A DNA stretch of 64,000 nucleotides, from contig NZ_JAYGIM010000008.1 in the NCBI RefSeq assembly GCF_034930985.1, forward strand, positions 186,001 to 250,000, read 5' to 3'. The stretch is from Arcicella lustrica. GTDB lineage: Bacteria; Bacteroidota; Bacteroidia; Cytophagales; Spirosomataceae. The translations under genes were made by a program, and so were the position numbers. How positions within the stretch are numbered: position 1 is the first letter of the stretch; every line of letters begins with the position of its first letter. Below are positions 27,240 through 35,560 of this stretch, one piece after another. Below the pieces are notes generated by a model. That model did no database searches, was not told the DNA's origin, and was given only the letters and a program-made list of their open reading frames with translations.

Positions 27240-28285
27240 ATATTTTCTGTAGAATGTGTTTCCAACTCGCTGGATTTTCTATCTAATATCAACAGTAAAT
27301 CTCTTTTGATTTCCATCCACGGCTGGTTAAGATTCAACGTTTCGACCCTGATTCGATGTTCCTCATAAGTGTAAGTGAGGCTCAAGCTTTTCTGAACAGT
27401 CGGATACAACAAAATCCCTTCCGCTTGTTGGTTGGGCTGGTTTTTCAAATAGGCAAACATTTGGTATAAATTCCGAGAATGTATTTTCTCGGCATCATAA
27501 AAATGCTGAAGTGTTTCAGCATAATACTTTGCATCAATAATAATCTTCCGATTTGAAGGCAATTGGATTGAAATATCCGTTTGCATTTTGGGTAAAAACT
27601 GCATTTGTTCTCCAGTAAATTGCCAATGTAAATCTTCTCGAAAAACCTTTGCTTCTGGTACTTCTATTTTATAAAAATTACGTACAAATTCTTCAAAAAG
27701 TCTAGCCATTTGGCGTTCATCTCGCAAAAAATCTTTGAATTTTACTTCTCCCGTTTTTTCATGAATGGATAGGTTTTGATGCAACAATTCACAAATATTC
27801 AATAGAAAAAGATAATACTGATTATTACGATGAATCTGAACACTTGAAAAAGTATCGCTCCTAATTTCAATTGCATCAATATCCGTTAATTGGTACAAAA
27901 CCGCCTGAATATCTCTCTTCAATTTTCTATCAAGCGTTGGTAGTTTTACTACATTTTGTAATGAAGTTTTTAAGATTTGATTTGGTAAAATATTTACTGA
28001 TAGTTCATCAAACTCGCACATTGCCAAACCTTGCTGAAAAAGATTTTTACGAAGAGAATAATTAAAAGCTACTCTTCCTTTGATGCCTTGATAGAGATTT
28101 TGCTCAGCAATATATTGTTTATCAAGACCACGATTTATCAACGCTTTTGTACCTTTTAAAAGTACTTTAGCTAATAAATTAGGCAAATCGGGTACTTCAA
28201 TCGTAGAAACATTCATCAACTCTTTTTCCTCTAGCCGATTCCAAGCGTAGCAGAGTAAATAATATATATTTTCAATAGGAATCAT
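27236..28285 (-). CDS. mcrC: McrC-family nuclease subunit of a type IV restriction system
   Basis: McrC joins the McrB GTPase ring and supplies the endonuclease for cutting modified foreign DNA. The 349-residue protein begins with the family's IPIENIYYLLCYAWNRLEE. It carries a PD-(D/E)xK-type nuclease core, with the acidic residue in PKMQTDISIQ and the DxK in KIIIDAKYYAE. The NLYQMFAYL helix after the core is typical. It lies downstream of mcrB on the same strand but with a 160-bp gap instead of the usual overlap, so it may have its own promoter. Confidence 0.9.
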   Translation of the reverse strand: MIPIENIYYLLCYAWNRLEEKELMNVSTIEVPDLPNLLAKVLLKGTKALINRGLDKQYIAEQNLYQGIKGRVAFNYSLRKNLFQQGLAMCEFDELSVNILPNQILKTSLQNVVKLPTLDRKLKRDIQAVLYQLTDIDAIEIRSDTFSSVQIHRNNQYYLFLLNICELLHQNLSIHEKTGEVKFKDFLRDERQMARLFEEFVRNFYKIEVPEAKVFREDLHWQFTGEQMQFLPKMQTDISIQLPSNRKIIIDAKYYAETLQHFYDAEKIHSRNLYQMFAYLKNQPNQQAEGILLYPTVQKSLSLTYTYEEHRIRVETLNLNQPWMEIKRDLLLILDRKSSELETHSTENI

Positions 28286-28445
28286 TGGAATGTGGAGTTA
28301 TGAATACGGAGTTTTGAGTAAATGCTATTGCGGATTTTAGATTTTAGATTTCTGATAAATAGCTTTTTAAACTTACCTTCGAAATCTGAAATATGTAAAT
28401 GATAAAAAAACAAAAAGCTCAAAGCTCATTACTCAAAGCTACAAG
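28286..28445. other. Gap between mcrB and mcrC
   Basis: This 160-bp AT-rich spacer separates genes that usually touch or overlap. It contains short direct repeats (GATTTTA twice in GATTTTAGATTTTAGATTTC, and several AAAGCTC/AAAGCTA copies near 28410-28445). No coding frame is seen. Confidence 0.45.
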
Positions 28446-29777
28446 CTAAAAAATATCCAGTAATTTCTTAATTTCAGTTCTTACTTTCTCCTCATTATCA
28501 AACCAATATTCTTCTAAAAGCGGAGCGATTTCTAGGTTTACAATCCTACGATACCATTTTCGAGTATCTTCTTCGTTAGCAAAAGTTGAAAAATAACTAT
28601 GTCCAATCTGAAAACCTTTTTGCAGGTTTTTATCATTCGAAATCACTTGGTTTAGCTGAGTAATTGCTTTACTTAGTCTTTCTGCAAAGCTTTTCTCTAC
28701 TCCTTTTTGAACCAAATAAATCTCAAATTTTTGATTAAAAAGAGGTTCTAAAGTAATAAATGCGAAACGTCGGCGTAAAGCATAATCAATCATTGCCAAA
28801 GAGCGGTCGGCAGTATTCATCGTGCCGATGATGTACAAATTCTCTGGTACATAAAAAGGCTCAGAATCTTTATCCCCGTAAGTTAAAGGCATTTCGTTCA
28901 CTCTTCCACGCTTGTCGGATTCAATCAAGAGCAATAATTCGCCAAAAATTTTACTTAAATTTCCCCGATTTATTTCATCAATAATAAAGAAATGGTCGAT
29001 GCCAGCATTGCGTTGTGCTTGGCGACAAAACTCATAGAATACGCCATTTTTGAGCTTAAAACCTCCGTCACCATCAGGTCTTAAACCTTGAATAAAATCT
29101 TCGTAAGAGTACGACTGATGAAACTGTACCATTTTTATTCTGGAATCATCTTGCGTTCCAACCAAAGTATAAGCCAAACGCTTGGCGATAAAAGTTTTGC
29201 CCACGCCCGGAGGACCTTGAAGTATGATGTTTTTCTTGTATTTCAGCGTTTCAAGTATTTCCTCAAACTGCTCTTCATCCATAAATAAATCGACTAAAGC
29301 ATCTTTTTTTTCATAAGGAATTAATACATCTTCGCTAATCATTGCTTCTTTCTGGGCATCAATCATGGCTTGAATTGCCTCAAATTCATCTTCTGTAATT
29401 TTGAATAAACTTCCTTGATTATTCTTCAATACTTCTGAATCTTTAAAAAATTGAATAGATTTTAGTTCAATCCAATCAATTGGTTCAGGAACTTTCTCCT
29501 TCATTTTAAAGGAAATAATTTCACCGTGATAAGGGTCAAAATGAAGTGCTTCGGTGATTTCAAAAATAGCTTTGATTTGTTTTACTGGCGTAGATTCATA
29601 ACCAATCACTAAATCGCCTTTTTTCACCGCCTCGAAATACTTATAGATTCTACGTTTATGGTCAAATTCATTGTGGGAAGTATAAGACTGTACTTGTCCA
29701 AGTTTGAACGAGTCTATCGACCAAAGGCGAGGGTTCACATTTAACCACCAATAATTTCTAGCGTTTTTTTGAGGCAT
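28446..29777 (-). CDS. mcrB: McrB-type AAA+ GTPase with N-terminal EVE domain
   Basis: McrB forms the NTP-driven ring of McrBC-type restriction. The ATG at 29777 (MPQKNARNYWWLNVNPRLW) is chosen because a -7 promoter box lies 18 bp upstream; a longer in-frame start would lie inside that promoter. The 443-residue protein starts with an EVE domain (about residues 8-140: YWWLNVNPRLWSID, GDLVIGYESTPVKQIKAIFE), a reader of modified bases. The AAA+ domain follows, with Walker A GPPGVGKTF, Walker B FFIIDEINRGNLSK, and the McrB signature GTMNTADRSLAMIDYALRRR. Together with mcrC it should restrict DNA with modified bases; the recognised modification is unknown. Confidence 0.9.
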   Translation of the reverse strand: MPQKNARNYWWLNVNPRLWSIDSFKLGQVQSYTSHNEFDHKRRIYKYFEAVKKGDLVIGYESTPVKQIKAIFEITEALHFDPYHGEIISFKMKEKVPEPIDWIELKSIQFFKDSEVLKNNQGSLFKITEDEFEAIQAMIDAQKEAMISEDVLIPYEKKDALVDLFMDEEQFEEILETLKYKKNIILQGPPGVGKTFIAKRLAYTLVGTQDDSRIKMVQFHQSYSYEDFIQGLRPDGDGGFKLKNGVFYEFCRQAQRNAGIDHFFIIDEINRGNLSKIFGELLLLIESDKRGRVNEMPLTYGDKDSEPFYVPENLYIIGTMNTADRSLAMIDYALRRRFAFITLEPLFNQKFEIYLVQKGVEKSFAERLSKAITQLNQVISNDKNLQKGFQIGHSYFSTFANEEDTRKWYRRIVNLEIAPLLEEYWFDNEEKVRTEIKKLLDIF

Positions 29778-29795
29778 TTCAGAATAATATTTACA

Positions 29796-29803
29796 CAAAT
29801 ATA
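29796..29803 (-). promoter_or_regulatory. Probable -7 promoter box of mcrB
   Basis: On the minus strand TATATTTG matches TAnnTTTG exactly. It lies between the terminator of the RNase G gene and the mcrB ATG, leaving a leader of roughly 10-15 bases. No clear -33 box is seen inside the terminator sequence. Confidence 0.55.
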
Positions 29804-29805
29804 GG

Positions 29806-29845
29806 CAAAAAAAACAGCCTGAAATCAAGAAGAAATCAGGCTGTT
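29806..29845 (-). terminator. Intrinsic terminator of the RNase G gene
   Basis: On the minus strand AACAGCCTGA and TCAGGCTGTT form a perfect 10-bp stem around a 13-base loop, followed by eight Ts. It separates the RNase G gene from mcrB. Confidence 0.92.
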
Positions 29846-29862
29846 ATACAAGTAATTATCTT

Positions 29863-31419
29863 TTATCCATTTAATTCGATTGGCTCGCTATGGTCGTTCA
29901 GAAATTTAAAATCTGTAATTCCAAAGGAAGTATCCTGAATTAAATTCACCCACGTTTTATATTTAAAGAACCACTTCATACGAATTGAAGGGAAACCTTT
30001 TGTAAAATATGCGTGTAAAAATGGATGTAATAAAATTGTTGGTTTCTTTTCGTTTTGCTTCTCAAGAATGTGTTCAAGATGATGCTCAATAATATCCGAA
30101 ATAGCAATACTTGCTGTGATTTTACCTGTTCCGCCACAAGTTGGGCAGTTTTCTGCCGTAACTACATTCATCTCAGGACGAACACGTTGACGAGTAATTT
30201 GCATTAAACCAAATTTCGTCAAAGGCAAAATGGTATATTTCGAACGGTCGGTTTTCATTTCTTCTTTCATGATGTCCTGAATCAATTTCTTGTTTTCAGG
30301 TCTTTTCATATCAATGAAGTCAATGACGATAATTCCGCCCATATCTCGCAGTCTTAACTGGCGAGCAATCTCTTTAGCAGCTTCACGGTTTACACTCAGC
30401 GCCGTCGCTTCTTGACCATCCTCATTGTTAGATTTATTTCCAGAGTTTACATCAATTACGTGTAAAGCTTCTGTATGTTCTACAATTAAATAGCCTCCTT
30501 GCGGTAAACTTACTGAGCGACCAAACAACATTTTCAGTTGTTTTTCGATACCCAATTGTTCAAAAACTTTATTTTTACCTTGATGAAGTTTCACAATTTT
30601 TTCCTTTTCAGGAGCAATATTCGAAACATAATTACGGGCTTCTTGAAACAATTCGGGCGTATCAACAACAACGCTATCAAAATTTTCATTTAATAAATCT
30701 CGCAACATTGATGTTGCACGACTCATTTCACCGATTATTTTGTCACGTGGTTTCGCACTTTTCAGTGCTTTCATACCAGCATCCCATTTAGCGATGGATT
30801 CACGGAGGTCTTTATCCAATTCCTCTACTTCTTTTCCTTCAGCTACAGTTCTTACAATCACTCCAAAATTCGCAGGTTTAATCGAAGACATCAAACGTTG
30901 TAAACGCTGACGCTCCGCTTTTGCAGTAATTTTTTTGGAGATATTCACCCCATTCGAAAAAGGAACTAAGACTGTGTAACGTCCTGCAATAGAAATATCA
31001 CAAGATAAACGAGGTCCTTTTGTCGAGATAGGTTCCTTCACAACTTGCACTAAAATCGGCGTATTTTTACTTAATACTTTATCAATTTTATCGTGCTTGT
31101 CAATTTCAGGTTCTAGCTTAAAGTTATCTAATCGTCCAGACTGCAATCTTTCAGCGATAACCTCTTTCGTAAATTTGTTTAAGGAATTGACGTTCGGACC
31201 TAAGTCATGATAATGAAGAAAGGCGTCTTTCTCATAGCCAATATCAATAAAGGCAGCGTTCAATCCCGTTACCATCTTCTTGACCGTCCCGAGATAAATA
31301 TCTCCGACTGAAAAGTGTGGTTCAGACTCCTCTAAGTGGTATTCCACAATACGCTTGTCTTGCAACAAAGCTATGCGGTCACCTTTGGGAGTCGAATTGA
31401 TAATTAATTCATTACTCAC
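29863..31419 (-). CDS. rng: Ribonuclease E/G family endoribonuclease
   Basis: RNase E/G enzymes cut single-stranded RNA in mRNA decay and rRNA maturation. The 518-residue protein has an S1 RNA-binding domain at about residues 38-115 (VGDIYLGTVKKMVTGLNAAFIDIG, shown in part). The catalytic DNase I-like subdomain has the magnesium-binding aspartates in LHVIDVNSGNK and IIVIDFIDMKRPENKK, and the Zn-link motif CPTCGGTGK follows. There is no long C-terminal scaffold, so it is the short RNase G type. The TPR and HU genes upstream are on the same strand, a familiar Bacteroidota neighbourhood. Confidence 0.94.
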   Translation of the reverse strand: MSNELIINSTPKGDRIALLQDKRIVEYHLEESEPHFSVGDIYLGTVKKMVTGLNAAFIDIGYEKDAFLHYHDLGPNVNSLNKFTKEVIAERLQSGRLDNFKLEPEIDKHDKIDKVLSKNTPILVQVVKEPISTKGPRLSCDISIAGRYTVLVPFSNGVNISKKITAKAERQRLQRLMSSIKPANFGVIVRTVAEGKEVEELDKDLRESIAKWDAGMKALKSAKPRDKIIGEMSRATSMLRDLLNENFDSVVVDTPELFQEARNYVSNIAPEKEKIVKLHQGKNKVFEQLGIEKQLKMLFGRSVSLPQGGYLIVEHTEALHVIDVNSGNKSNNEDGQEATALSVNREAAKEIARQLRLRDMGGIIVIDFIDMKRPENKKLIQDIMKEEMKTDRSKYTILPLTKFGLMQITRQRVRPEMNVVTAENCPTCGGTGKITASIAISDIIEHHLEHILEKQNEKKPTILLHPFLHAYFTKGFPSIRMKWFFKYKTWVNLIQDTSFGITDFKFLNDHSEPIELNG

Positions 31420-31965
31420 AGGTGATTAAAGCATTTAGAAATGAAAGAGATATGAAGGACGTCGTAGTTAGTGAGTATGCTTTTGAGTTAAGTCTTTAAA
31501 AAATTAGAAAATTACAGATATGTGCGAGCCTAGAAAAAAAGGAGAAAATCGATTTTTTATTAGGGGAATCATCGTTTAAAAACGATAATTATTAAATGAA
31601 ATCTGTCTGTAATTTAATTTTTTTAAGTTGACTTTAATGTGGGTGAATATCTTGGTTAAGCAAATGATTTTATAAATAATCTCGTTAAATTTCATTTATT
31701 AACAATTAAAACATCGAGTATTAATACTCAGTGAATTTCTTCAAAATCAATACATATCCCCAAAATGTCATGACCAATAATTACATAAAAAACTGAGAAT
31801 GAAACCTTTATGTAATTAAACTTTTCTTTCAAGCAAACAATCTCACAAAAACAACAAAAACAGGCAAACTCCATAAAGGAGATTCTGCCTGTTTTTTGGG
31901 TATCAAGGCGAAAGGAAAAAAGAGTCGTAATAAATATTTACTTTGCCCATTCCTTATTGCCTTAA
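31420..31965. other. Intergenic region upstream of RNase G gene
   Basis: This 546-bp AT-rich gap holds no supported coding frame. A terminator for the small ribosomal protein gene is at 31856-31897. A short palindrome, ATCGTTT-AA-AAACGAT, lies near 31570-31585. Otherwise nothing recognisable was seen; the RNase G promoter must lie here. Confidence 0.5.
31856..31897 (-). terminator. Terminator downstream of the COX24-like protein gene
   Basis: AAAAACAGGCA pairs with TGCCTGTTTTT over 11 bp, and inner CTCC/GGAG adds four more pairs after an internal loop. T-runs flank both sides, so it could work in either direction. By position it ends the minus-strand 29-residue ribosomal protein gene. Confidence 0.8.
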
Positions 31966-32055
31966 CTACTTCTTCTTATGTCTACTTTTTCTAAGACGCT
32001 TCTTTCTTTTGTGCGTTGAGATCTTATGTCTCTTTCTTTTTTTTCCGCAAGGCAT
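31966..32055 (-). CDS. AURKAIP1/COX24-domain (mS38/bS22-like) ribosomal mini-protein
   Basis: The 29-residue frame starting MPCGKKRKRHKI and ending RLRKSRHKKK is almost entirely lysine, arginine and histidine. It matches the short COX24/AURKAIP1 domain proteins that are conserved across Bacteroidota and relate to mitochondrial mS38 and mycobacterial bS22, which sit on the small ribosomal subunit. It is too short for ordinary gene finders but has a clear ATG, stop and downstream terminator. It lies between the TPR gene and the RNase G gene on the same strand. Confidence 0.85.
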   Translation of the reverse strand: MPCGKKRKRHKISTHKRKKRLRKSRHKKK

Positions 32056-32148
32056 GATTATAAAAGGATTTAAATGTTAAAAATATGTTTAATTTTTTTG
32101 TATTTCTGATGCTAAAGAAGCTCGAAAAGTAATATTTAAAATACAATA

Positions 32149-33003
32149 TTACTTTAATTTTGACAGAATTTCATTTGCTGCGGCTTTTTCTTGTGAATCT
32201 GTACTATTATTCAGTACTTTTTCAAGAATTTCCTTGGCTTCTTCCTTTCTGTCTAGTTCAGCTAAACAATATCCTAAATTCAAAGCCGCTTTTGAATTCG
32301 ACGGGTTATTCTTTAAAATTTGTTTGAAACGATCAACCGCTTTTCCAAACTGATTTGAACGAATCGATAAAATACCTAAACTGAACAAAGCTGGTTCATA
32401 ATCTGGTTCCTTTGCAATTACTTCTCTCAACATCGTAATTCCCTGCATGGGCGTAGATGTTGAAACGTAAGTCATTGCCATGTTGGTTTTTGCCAACAAG
32501 TTTTCAGGATTTTTCGCCAAAACTTTCGTAAAAATCTCTCTGGCCTTTTCCCCTAACACAGTTGTTTTTTCCGCTTGAAGCGAGTAGGTAAATGCTTCGT
32601 AATACAAATTACCTGCTTTCATCAAATTCGTTTCTGAGGGTTCGATTTTGGCTACTTCCTCGGCATAATAAGCAGCACTGTCGAAGCGAGTGTATTCCAC
32701 AAATTTAGCGATTAATTCATTCGCTGCCTTCATTTTTACTTTCGCAGTACTCCCATTCAAATAACTCCCCTTCAATTGCGCAATCACACGTTGCTGTTCA
32801 ACACTCAATGTTGCTCCATGACTTTCGGCACTCTCTTCTGTTTTCGATGCTGTCGCTTTATCACGATTAGCTGTAGCAGGGGCTTCATTTGAAGATTGCT
32901 CTAACGTCCTTTTCTCATCGCTAACAACTACTTTGGGTAAACTGTACAAACCGCCAACTAATCCGAAGGCAATTACGATGATAATGATAAAAGACTTTTG
33001 CAT
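32149..33003 (-). CDS. Membrane-anchored TPR protein
   Basis: The 284-residue protein has an N-terminal membrane anchor (about residues 3-22). A low-complexity linker with charged residues follows (to about 70), then at least four TPR-like helical repeats (for example EPALFSLGILSIRSNQFGKA and SKAALNLGYCLAELDRKEEA). TPR arrays mediate protein contacts; no enzyme domain is visible. It lies between the HU gene (upstream) and the COX24-like ribosomal protein and RNase G genes (downstream), an order seen in related Bacteroidota. Confidence 0.85.
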   Translation of the reverse strand: MQKSFIIIIVIAFGLVGGLYSLPKVVVSDEKRTLEQSSNEAPATANRDKATASKTEESAESHGATLSVEQQRVIAQLKGSYLNGSTAKVKMKAANELIAKFVEYTRFDSAAYYAEEVAKIEPSETNLMKAGNLYYEAFTYSLQAEKTTVLGEKAREIFTKVLAKNPENLLAKTNMAMTYVSTSTPMQGITMLREVIAKEPDYEPALFSLGILSIRSNQFGKAVDRFKQILKNNPSNSKAALNLGYCLAELDRKEEAKEILEKVLNNSTDSQEKAAANEILSKLK

Positions 33004-33119
33004 GATTTCTTAGTTTTTTAAGCTATTAATTTATCTGTTAAGGTAAATTTTAAACCCAAATCACTGTTAAAGCGCCACCCACGGATAACAAAGAATTTGA
33101 ACAGACAACTATACTTAAT

Positions 33120-33404
33120 CTATTTTGCGTTTGACTTAACCTGTTCTACAAAAGTTTTTGCAGGTTTGAAACTAGGAATAAAGTGTTCTGGAATCTCAAT
33201 TGAAGTATTCTTAGAGATATTACGAGCGATTTTGTGTGCTCTTTTCTTGTTTACAAAACTTCCGAAACCTCTTACATAAATTGGTTCACCATTCGCAAGG
33301 TTGTCTTTAACTACCGAAAAGAAAGACTCAATTGCACTTGATACATCTGCTTTGTCGATACCAGTCTTGTCTGAAATTTCTGCGATTACGTCTGCTTTAG
33401 TCAC
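33120..33404 (-). CDS. HU/IHF-family DNA-binding protein
   Basis: This is a 94-residue histone-like protein. It starts MTKADVIAEISDKTGIDKAD, has the dimer core GEPIYVRGFGSFVNKKRAHKIARN, and the DNA-binding arm ends in the IPEHFIPSFKPAKTF stretch. It bends and packs DNA as a dimer. Whether it is an HU or IHF-like member cannot be decided from sequence alone. It is the first gene of the HU-TPR-COX24-RNase G run on the minus strand. Confidence 0.93.
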   Translation of the reverse strand: MTKADVIAEISDKTGIDKADVSSAIESFFSVVKDNLANGEPIYVRGFGSFVNKKRAHKIARNISKNTSIEIPEHFIPSFKPAKTFVEQVKSNAK

Positions 33405-33729
33405 TTTTTGAAAATTTTAGGATTAATAAAAAATATGTTAAACAAATAATGATTGGTTGCGTTTCAGCATTGAAAATAACGGTAGAGTTCACCTTGAATT
33501 TAGTGATGAAATCATTACTTTCGTAACCCCTTGATTATTAAGGGTCACAAAGGTACGGCTTTGGTTTGAATTATGAAAGAAACAAAAAAATATTATCCGA
33601 ACTTTTTTTTCGTAATTGCTTAATTTTGAACCGTTTGCCAAAACTGAAAACCGTTCTCGAATATCAATTTTTACGTGATTTTCTTGAAAAAGCAACAAAA
33701 TCACTCATTTTAAGTACAAATCTCTATTT
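33405..33729. other. Divergent intergenic region between HU and mutY genes
   Basis: This 325-bp gap should hold both divergent promoters. No exact TAnnTTTG box was found; near matches are seen on the HU side (around 33447-33454) and right before mutY (TCTATTTG). A small hairpin CCCTT-GATTATT-AAGGG lies near 33527-33543. No coding frame is supported. Confidence 0.45.
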
Positions 33730-34821
33730 GTGAACAAACAAACTACTCATCCCTTGAAAAACGATTTTTTCTCAAAAAAAATTACGAATTGGTATCTTCA
33801 AAATAAACGAGATTTACCTTGGCGAAACACTCAGAATCCATATTACATCTGGTTATCCGAAATTATTCTTCAACAAACCAGGGTTGCACAAGGCATGCCT
33901 TACTATTATAAGTTTGTGGAAGCCTTTCCTACGGTACAAGATTTAGCCAATGCTGATGAAAACGAAGTACTCAGGCTTTGGCAAGGTTTGGGCTATTATT
34001 CCAGAGCAAGGAATTTGCACAAAACCGCCAAAATGGTTGTGGAAGATTACAACGGAGTATTTCCAGAAAAATATTCGGAATTATTAAAATTAAAAGGAAT
34101 CGGCACTTATACTGCTGCGGCGATTGCCTCTTTCGCTTTTGGTGAAAAAGTAGCTGTTTTAGATGGTAATGTTTACAGAGTATTGTCAAGAGTATTTGGT
34201 GAAACAACCGATATTTCGGGCAAAGATGCCAAGAAAGTATTTACACAATTGGCTGAAAGTGTATTACCGGCAAGCGATTCAGCAACGCACAACCAAGCCA
34301 TTATGGAATTCGGAGCAATGCACTGTACTCCTGCTTCGCCCGATTGTATGTTCTGTACACTGGCGATGGAATGTGTAGCGAATGCTACTGGACAAGTATC
34401 CTTATTACCCATAAAAACGAAAAAAGTAAAAGTAAAAGAACGTTTTTTTAATTACTTTATCATCGAACAAAATGGTAATTTTGCCATGCGTAAAAGATTA
34501 GGAAGAGATGTTTGGGAAGGAATGTATGATTTTTATCTGAAAGAAATTGAGGAAAATATTCAAGATTTATCGTATCTTGCTATGGAAGATACTTTCTTGT
34601 CTGAATTAATAAAAAATTCCTTAATCAAAAGAGAATCAAGCATATACATTCATATACTTACTCATCAGCGCATACAAACAAAATTTTGGCATTTAGAAGT
34701 AGATAATCATTTTCTCTTACATTTGCCACAAGAACTTGAATGGTACAACCTCAATGAAGTTGATGATTTACCTAAATCAACCTTGGTAAATAATTACTTA
34801 AAAGAGTATGTATTTGAATAA
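33730..34821 (+). CDS. mutY: A/G-specific adenine glycosylase
   Basis: MutY removes adenine mispaired with 8-oxoguanine. The 363-residue protein starts with GTG; the frame has no better ATG before the conserved NWYLQNKRDLPWR. Catalytic E44 is in WLSEIILQQTRVAQG, and D145 is in AVLDGNVYRVLSR after the helix-hairpin-helix LKGIGTYTAAAIASF. The [4Fe-4S] cluster cysteines are C199, C206, C209 and C215 in the family spacing. A C-terminal NUDIX-like oxoG-recognition domain follows. ssb and gldE lie downstream, a conserved order in gliding Bacteroidota. Confidence 0.95.
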   Translation: MNKQTTHPLKNDFFSKKITNWYLQNKRDLPWRNTQNPYYIWLSEIILQQTRVAQGMPYYYKFVEAFPTVQDLANADENEVLRLWQGLGYYSRARNLHKTAKMVVEDYNGVFPEKYSELLKLKGIGTYTAAAIASFAFGEKVAVLDGNVYRVLSRVFGETTDISGKDAKKVFTQLAESVLPASDSATHNQAIMEFGAMHCTPASPDCMFCTLAMECVANATGQVSLLPIKTKKVKVKERFFNYFIIEQNGNFAMRKRLGRDVWEGMYDFYLKEIEENIQDLSYLAMEDTFLSELIKNSLIKRESSIYIHILTHQRIQTKFWHLEVDNHFLLHLPQELEWYNLNEVDDLPKSTLVNNYLKEYVFE

Positions 34822-34957
34822 AAAATAGATTTTTAGAATGAACTTTTTTTACTTAGTAAAAGCTAAATCATAGCATTAGCACCTTGGTATAAATTGGTAA
34901 GTTGTAAGTTTTTCATTAAATTCACATAGGTTCTCAAACTTTTAAAAACAAACAAAA

Positions 34958-35428
34958 ATGGCTGGCGTAAACAAAGTAATTCTTTTAGGAAGATTGGGCT
35001 CTGATCCAGAAGTAAGATCCCTACCGAGTGGCTCGAAAGTGACAACTTTTAGCATTGCAACCTCTGAGGCATACAATAACAAGGATGGGCAAAGAGTAGA
35101 ACAAACAGAATGGCATAGAATTGAACTTTGGGACAATTTGGCTAACATCGCAGAACAATATCTTCATAAAGGAGATTCAGTGTATGTAGAAGGCAAAATT
35201 CGTACTGAAGAATATACTGATAAAGATAATATCGTAAGAAAAACAGTTAAAATTAGAGGTACTTCAATGACCTTAGTTGGCGGTAGAGCAAGTAATGAAG
35301 GAAGTGCAGAAAGTGGTTCGGCAATGCCAGCACAACAGCAACGTCCAGCACCAGTAAGAACGGCAGCACCAGCGCCTGAATTCAATAATAATACTGGTAG
35401 TGACGACAGTGATGATTTACCATTTTAA
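34958..35428 (+). CDS. ssb: Single-stranded DNA-binding protein
   Basis: The 156-residue protein has an OB fold (about residues 3-110: NKVILLGRLGSDPEVRSLPSG, shown in part; TEWHRIELWDNLANIAEQYL). A glutamine/proline/alanine-rich linker and the acidic tip DDSDDLPF follow; the tip is the docking site for SSB partner proteins. It coats single-stranded DNA in replication and repair. It lies between mutY and gldE on the same strand. Confidence 0.95.
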   Translation: MAGVNKVILLGRLGSDPEVRSLPSGSKVTTFSIATSEAYNNKDGQRVEQTEWHRIELWDNLANIAEQYLHKGDSVYVEGKIRTEEYTDKDNIVRKTVKIRGTSMTLVGGRASNEGSAESGSAMPAQQQRPAPVRTAAPAPEFNNNTGSDDSDDLPF

Positions 35429-35443
35429 ATTATAAGTTATTTG

Positions 35444-35537
35444 GTGATTAGAGATTGGTAATCAATATTTTTCATTAGAAACTATCAAAAAAGATAGCCT
35501 GAAAATGCTTAATTACCAATCATTTCAATTTAATCAC
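35444..35537 (+). other. Nested inverted repeats between ssb and gldE
   Basis: Three nested complementary pairs can be seen: GTGATTA (35444-35450) with TAATCAC (35531-35537), GATTGGTAAT (35453-35462) with ATTACCAATC (35512-35521), and CTATC (35482-35486) with GATAG (35493-35497). Together they could fold the 94-base spacer into a long branched or interrupted hairpin. No U-tract marks it as a standard terminator. Function is unknown. Confidence 0.45.
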
Positions 35538-35560
35538 TAGAAACTAAAACCCATTATATT

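Noticed and set aside
28405..28445. Short AAAGCTC-type direct repeats before mcrB's 3' end, considered as a CRISPR-like or iteron array
   Set aside because: The copies are 7-8 bases, irregular in spacing and few; they look like ordinary slippage in AT-rich spacer DNA.
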